A stretch of 9,381 bases of DNA from Propionibacteriaceae bacterium (lineage in GTDB: Bacteria; Actinomycetota; Actinomycetes; Propionibacteriales; Propionibacteriaceae), in the NCBI GenBank assembly GCA_003158895.1, contig PMLO01000152.1, positions 3,832-13,212 of the forward strand, read 5' to 3'. The notes under the pieces were generated by a model, which searched no databases, was not told the DNA's origin, and worked only from the letters and a program-made list of their open reading frames with translations. This document shows, one piece after another, positions 7,060 through 9,381 of this stretch. The translations under genes and the position numbers were made by a program. The number at the start of each line of letters is the position of its first letter. Position 1 is the stretch's first letter.

Positions 7060-7680
7060 TCGCTCCTTGCGCCACGTGCCGGAGTCCAGTCGGAACCGGA
7101 CCCGGTCGTGCAGCCGGCTCTTGCGGCCCTGCCAGAACTCCCACGTCTCCGGCACGAGGCGATAGCCACCCCAGTGGTCGGGGCGCGGTGGGTTCAGGCC
7201 GAACCTCGCCGAAGCCTTCGCCGCGTTCGCCAGGAGCACGGCCCTCGAGCTGATCACCTGGCTCTGGGGGGACGCCCACGCGCCGAGCCTGGAGTCCAGC
7301 GGACGCGTGACGAAGTAGGCGTCCGATTCCTCCGCCGAGGTCAGCTCGACCCGCCCCTCGATCCGTACCACCCGCTCGAGCTCCACCCAGTGGAACTGCA
7401 GTGCCGCGTACGGGTTGGCCGCAAGCTCATGGCCCTTGCGGCTCTCGTAGTTGGTGAAGAACACCAACCCCCGCTCGTCGGCGTACTTGATCAGGACGAC
7501 CCGGGTGGACGGACGACCGTCCATACCGACCGTCGCCAGCGTCATCGCGTTCGGCTCCGGCACCTTGGCCGCCACCGCGTGGTTGAGCCAGCGCTGGAAC
7601 AGCTCCAGCGGGGCATTCCCGGCGTCGGCCTCGTCGAGGGTGCCGCTCTCATAGCTCTTGCGCAGGTTGGACAGGTCCAC
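7048..7680 (-). CDS. pdxH: Pyridoxamine 5'-phosphate oxidase
   Basis: FMN-dependent enzyme converting pyridoxine or pyridoxamine 5'-phosphate to pyridoxal 5'-phosphate with oxygen, in vitamin B6 synthesis and salvage; cytoplasmic dimer. The protein is 210 aa, close to the usual length of about 215. Visible signatures are R60-V-V-L-I-K65 and F-F-T-N-Y-E-S-R-K-G-H-E-L for FMN binding, R166-P-D-H-W-G-G-Y-R-L175, E181-F-W-Q-G-R186, R189-L-H-D-R193, and the C-terminal W203-R-K-E-R-L-A-P210. No key residue is missing. The start is a GTG at 7680 giving M-D-L-S-N-L-R-K-S-Y, a normal N-terminus for the family, with a -10 box 6 nt upstream. It diverges from the psd-like gene across 56 bp and converges on the patatin gene with overlapping ends. 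The neighbours are not B6 genes. Confidence 0.97.
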   Translation of the reverse strand: MDLSNLRKSYESGTLDEADAGNAPLELFQRWLNHAVAAKVPEPNAMTLATVGMDGRPSTRVVLIKYADERGLVFFTNYESRKGHELAANPYAALQFHWVELERVVRIEGRVELTSAEESDAYFVTRPLDSRLGAWASPQSQVISSRAVLLANAAKASARFGLNPPRPDHWGGYRLVPETWEFWQGRKSRLHDRVRFRLDSGTWRKERLAP

Positions 7681-7686
7681 CTCCGC

Positions 7687-7692
7687 AGGATA
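7687..7692 (-). promoter_or_regulatory. -10 element of a probable leaderless promoter for pdxH
   Basis: TATCCT on the minus strand ends exactly 6 nt before the GTG at 7680. The intervening GCGGAG touches the start codon, too close for normal ribosome binding, so the transcript probably begins at the G of GTG. Confidence 0.6.
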
Positions 7693-7724
7693 GGTGCTGT
7701 CTCCGGGGATGGCGGATTCCTGAG

Positions 7725-7730
7725 TAGGTT
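7725..7730 (+). promoter_or_regulatory. -10 element of a probable leaderless promoter for the psd-like gene
   Basis: TAGGTT fits TANNNT and ends exactly 6 nt before the ATG at 7737. No ribosome-binding site is present. With the pdxH -10 at 7687-7692, the two -35 regions would interleave within about 7700-7716, so polymerase binding at one promoter may exclude the other. Confidence 0.6.
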
Positions 7731-7736
7731 CGGACC

Positions 7737-8399
7737 ATGGCCAGACGACCCGTCCTCACCAGCTCGCAGGTAGCCCCGCTTCCCCAGCACGTCTGGGGGC
7801 TTGTCAAGGGCGTCGTCCCGCCCATGCACGCCGCGGGTCGTCCGTTCGTGGCCGGCGCGCTCACATTCGGGCTGTTCGGATGGCGGTACGGGTGGTCGCG
7901 GCGCACGTCACTCGTTGCGGCGGCCGCACTGGCGCTGTGCTTCCGCGAGCCGAAGCGTGTCCCGCCGGCGCTCGTCGGCGCGGTCGTCGCTCCTGCCGAC
8001 GGGGTCGTGACCGATGTCGACGAGGCCGTACCGCCCGAGGAGCTCGGTCTCGGCGAGGCCCCGCTGCCACGCGTGAGCATCGCGGTCTCGGTGCTCGACC
8101 CGTACGTACATCGGGCTCCGGTGGCCGGTCACGTCGCGTTCGCGGCCGCTGATGGTTCGGCTCTTCTCGTCGACTCGGCTGATGACGTGGCGATCGGCCT
8201 CGTGCAGACCCCTGCCAACCTGGCCGGACGCATCACGTGCGACGTCGAGGTCGGTCAGGACGTGACGCTCGGCCAGACGTACGCGCTCGCCAGGTTCGGG
8301 TCGCGCGTCGAGGTGTACCTCCCGGCGGGAACCGCGATCCTGCTCCTGGTGGGCCAGCGGACGGTCGGCGGCGAGACCGTCCTGGCCGTGCTCGGCTGA
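7737..8399 (+). CDS. psd: Phosphatidylserine decarboxylase-like protein (short, archaeal-type, divergent)
   Basis: Family enzymes self-cleave before a serine to make a pyruvoyl group and decarboxylate phosphatidylserine to phosphatidylethanolamine at the membrane. The protein is 220 aa, as in the short archaeal-type group. Hydrophobic stretches cover about 36-49 and 57-69. F-R-E-P-K-R follows at 69-74, then A-P-A-D88-G, and R186-F-G188-S189-R-V-E-V, where cleavage between G188 and S189 is expected. H125 lies in D-P-Y-V-H-R-A-P. Two things are odd. The usual V-H-V-(N/Q)-R-x-P block reads P-Y-V-H-R-A-P, moving the histidine by two positions. The Asn/Glu-rich N-E-R-N-like motif and the Q-I-A-G block before R-R-I are replaced by unrelated sequence, T-P-A-N-L-A-G-R-I. 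The usual partner pssA is not beside it. Family membership is good; true PS decarboxylase activity is less sure. Confidence 0.82.
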   Translation: MARRPVLTSSQVAPLPQHVWGLVKGVVPPMHAAGRPFVAGALTFGLFGWRYGWSRRTSLVAAAALALCFREPKRVPPALVGAVVAPADGVVTDVDEAVPPEELGLGEAPLPRVSIAVSVLDPYVHRAPVAGHVAFAAADGSALLVDSADDVAIGLVQTPANLAGRITCDVEVGQDVTLGQTYALARFGSRVEVYLPAGTAILLLVGQRTVGGETVLAVLG

Positions 8400-8408
8400 T
8401 CCCGGGGG

Positions 8409-8933
8409 CTACAGGTTCGCGGGCGACATCCCCGCGATCATCTCCTGGGCCTGCTCGGCGACCTTGTGCTCGCAGAGCACCTCGTAGCGGGTCGCCACGG
8501 TCTGCTGCACCGACGTGAAGTCGCGCTCTCCCCGGCTCAGCAGATAACCGACAGCCGCGAACGCCATGCTGACGAGGATGCTGAACAGGAGCGCGGCGAC
8601 GAGAAGCGCCAGGATGTTCGCGCTCGGGATGAACAGCCACATGACGAGGAACAGGATCAGCGCGGTGCTCAGACCCTGCGCGGCGCCCTGCAGGAGCACG
8701 GTGCGCCACGTCTTGCGGGCGAGCACGCGTTCGACGGTACGCAGATCCGTACCGACGATCGCCAGGTTGCCGACGGGGAAGCCGTTGTCCGCGAGGTAGT
8801 CGACGGCCTTCTCCGCTGCCGGGTAGGTGTCGAAGACACCGACTGAACGCGGGTACTCCAGGTCGAACATGCTGGCGGTTCTGCTCGTGCGCGGACTGGC
8901 GGCCATCGGCCGACCGTATGGGTCCTGAGTCAT
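8409..8933 (-). CDS. General stress protein, YflT/GSP17M-type domain with two membrane helices
   Basis: The protein is 174 aa. Residues 1-28 are polar and probably disordered. The family N-terminal block follows at about 30-75: V-G-V-F-D-T-Y-P-A-A-E-K-A-V-D-Y-L-A-D-N-G-F-P, then L-A-I-V-G-T-D-L. Two hydrophobic helices cover about 83-102 and 105-133 as a tight hairpin rich in small residues, ending at R134. A short cytoplasmic tail includes R-Y-E-V-L-C-E-H. This layout is common in actinobacterial proteins annotated as general stress protein after the Bacillus YflT/GSP17M domain. The biochemical role is unknown; an inner-membrane protein is the safest statement. The start at 8933 is fixed by a strong AAGGAG. 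It converges on the psd-like gene with 9 bp between stops and diverges from the lyase gene across 214 bp that contain the 90-bp palindrome. Confidence 0.88.
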   Translation of the reverse strand: MTQDPYGRPMAASPRTSRTASMFDLEYPRSVGVFDTYPAAEKAVDYLADNGFPVGNLAIVGTDLRTVERVLARKTWRTVLLQGAAQGLSTALILFLVMWLFIPSANILALLVAALLFSILVSMAFAAVGYLLSRGERDFTSVQQTVATRYEVLCEHKVAEQAQEMIAGMSPANL

Positions 8934-8937
8934 GAGG

Positions 8938-8943
8938 CTCCTT
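8938..8943 (-). promoter_or_regulatory. Ribosome-binding site of the stress gene
   Basis: AAGGAG on the minus strand, 4 nt before the ATG at 8933. It is the strongest Shine-Dalgarno sequence in the window and contrasts with the leaderless-looking starts of most neighbours. Confidence 0.8.
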
Positions 8944-8964
8944 CCGGATCCTTGATCACCCTCC

Positions 8965-8970
8965 AGCCTA
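8965..8970 (-). promoter_or_regulatory. Possible -10 element for the stress gene
   Basis: TAGGCT on the minus strand fits TANNNT and would start a transcript near 8958, giving a leader of about 25 nt with the ribosome site. The sequence 17 nt further upstream (TGTGGT) is a weak -35. No GGTTT/GGGTA pair typical of actinobacterial stress sigma factors was found at the right spacing. Confidence 0.4.
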
Positions 8971-9020
8971 TGCGGGATGTCCCCGCCACCACAGCGAGCG
9001 GCGTGGGAGCTCGTGGTCTG

Positions 9021-9110
9021 CGGTTCATCATGTTACGTAGGCGAACCGAAGGTTCTCATGGCCGATCCGCCATGTGAAGGTACAACTCACCTACCTAACA
9101 TGATGAACCG
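9021..9110. repeat. 90-bp imperfect palindrome (21-bp inverted arms plus nested inner repeat)
   Basis: The arms 9021-9041 and 9090-9110 are inverted repeats matching 20 of 21, with the single mismatch at 9036/9095. An inner repeat, TTCTCATGGC (9053-9062) against GCCATGTGAA (9069-9078), matches 9 of 10 and shares the same centre, between 9065 and 9066. Over the whole unit 35 of 45 position pairs are complementary, and similarity stops abruptly at both ends. Four mismatches (9042/9089, 9045/9086, 9046/9085, 9047/9084) would be G-U pairs in a minus-strand RNA and C-A mismatches in a plus-strand RNA. Each outer arm also carries TAACAT reading outward (9096-9101 on plus, 9035-9030 on minus). It could be a MITE-like element, a paired operator/divergent promoter, or a structured RNA. 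The rest of 8934-9147 shows only the promoter elements listed separately. Confidence 0.9.
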
Positions 9111-9135
9111 ACAGGAGAGATCCGGGCGACGTCAC

Positions 9136-9141
9136 TATCGT
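9136..9141 (+). promoter_or_regulatory. -10 element of a probable leaderless promoter for the lyase gene
   Basis: TATCGT fits TANNNT and ends exactly 6 nt before the ATG at 9148, the same spacing seen at the patatin-like, pdxH and psd-like genes. The AGGAGAG at 9113-9119 is about 28 nt from the ATG, too far to be its ribosome site. Confidence 0.55.
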
Positions 9142-9147
9142 CAGCAC

Positions 9148-9381
9148 ATGGCCGCTTATCGCCCGCGCCGCTCGGTGCTGTACCTGCCCGCCTCGAACTC
9201 CCGCGCCCTCGAGAAGGCGAAGGGGTTGGCCTGCGACGCCGTCATCCTCGACCTGGAGGATGCCGTGGCGCCCGAGGCGAAGGATTCCGCGCGGGAAGCG
9301 GCCGCAGCGGCTGTACGGGCCGGCGGCTTCGGACGACGCGAGCTCGCGATCCGGGTCAACGGGGTCGGTACGGACTGGCAC
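9148..9381 (+). CDS. HpcH/HpaI aldolase/citrate lyase beta-type CoA-ester lyase, N-terminal part
   Basis: Only the first 78 residues are inside the window; the frame is open to the edge. The N-terminus R-R-S-V-L-Y-L-P-A-S-N at 7-17 followed by D30-A-V-I-L-D-L-E-D38-A-V-A-P-E-A-K45 and R69-V-N71 is the signature of the CitE-like family. These are Mg-dependent TIM-barrel enzymes cleaving or forming malyl-CoA, citramalyl-CoA, beta-methylmalyl-CoA or related esters. L-E37-D38 begins the acidic region that helps position the metal or substrate. The true reaction cannot be read from this fragment, and a complete citrate lyase is unlikely without adjacent alpha and gamma subunit genes. The start is chosen for the -10 box 6 nt upstream and the standard N-terminus. 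It is divergent from the stress gene, with the palindrome between them. Confidence 0.88.
   Translation, partial: MAAYRPRRSVLYLPASNSRALEKAKGLACDAVILDLEDAVAPEAKDSAREAAAAAVRAGGFGRRELAIRVNGVGTDWH

Noticed and set aside
9057..9074. Short open frames within the palindrome (for example ATG GCG GAT CGG CCA TGA on minus)
   Set aside because: Five codons or fewer and without a ribosome site; expected by chance in a palindrome containing CATG.
9096..9101. Resemblance of the right palindrome arm to a DtxR/IdeR iron box (TTAGG-type)
   Set aside because: Only one half resembles the iron box (minus strand TTAGGTAGG); the left arm changes the key base (TTACG) and the internal dyad expected of that operator is missing.
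9091..9381. Minus-strand open frame opposite the lyase gene
   Set aside because: The plus strand carries an unmistakable CitE-type N-terminus; the antisense frame has no motif and ends inside the palindrome arm.
1..9381. Defence system, toxin-antitoxin, CRISPR, tRNA or prophage content
   Set aside because: No matching protein motifs, repeat arrays or RNA structures; all genes are metabolic, nuclease, stress or unknown families in one consistent base composition.

Overview
The window is GC-rich (roughly two thirds G+C by eye) and tightly packed. Protein content and codon use point to an actinomycete, probably near the Nocardioidaceae/Propionibacteriales. Pointers are the short archaeal-type Psd relative, the RNB nuclease with a DLDQ active-site motif, the YflT-type general stress protein, and promoters with a TANNNT -10 box only 6-8 nt from the start codon. 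The lineage is an inference; there is no rRNA, tRNA, insertion sequence, phage gene or CRISPR array. It reads as ordinary chromosome.

Layout, left to right. (1) A membrane-anchored exported protein of unknown function, cut at its 5' end (1-726, +). (2) A minus-strand block read right to left: a stand-alone histidine phosphatase (3537-2977), then a coiled-coil/C4 zinc-ribbon protein (2895-2161) whose stop overlaps the start of a compact RNB-family exoribonuclease (2161-731). (3) Divergent from the phosphatase, a plus-strand operon of Xaa-Pro aminopeptidase (3570-5036) and a DUF2891 protein (5033-6013), joined by an ATGA overlap. A patatin-like lipid hydrolase with its own promoter follows (6055-7059). 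(4) pdxH (7680-7048, -), whose 3' end overlaps the patatin gene by 12 bp, and a divergent phosphatidylserine-decarboxylase-like gene (7737-8399, +). (5) A two-helix general stress protein (8933-8409, -), a 214-bp intergenic region, and the start of a citrate-lyase-beta/CoA-ester-lyase gene cut by the window edge (9148-9381, +).

No single pathway links these genes. The two credible functional pairs are the translationally coupled ones: zinc ribbon with RNB nuclease (RNA metabolism) and aminopeptidase P with DUF2891.

The most unusual object is a 90-bp near-palindrome at 9021-9110, between the stress gene and the lyase gene. Its outer 21 bp match 20/21 and 35 of all 45 position pairs are complementary about one centre. 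Four of the ten mismatches would become G-U pairs in a minus-strand transcript. Other points worth following are a consistent set of five probable leaderless starts, a nearly symmetric -10 element serving two divergent genes, and a Psd homologue lacking several usual family motifs. I did not find a clear new defence or mobile system.
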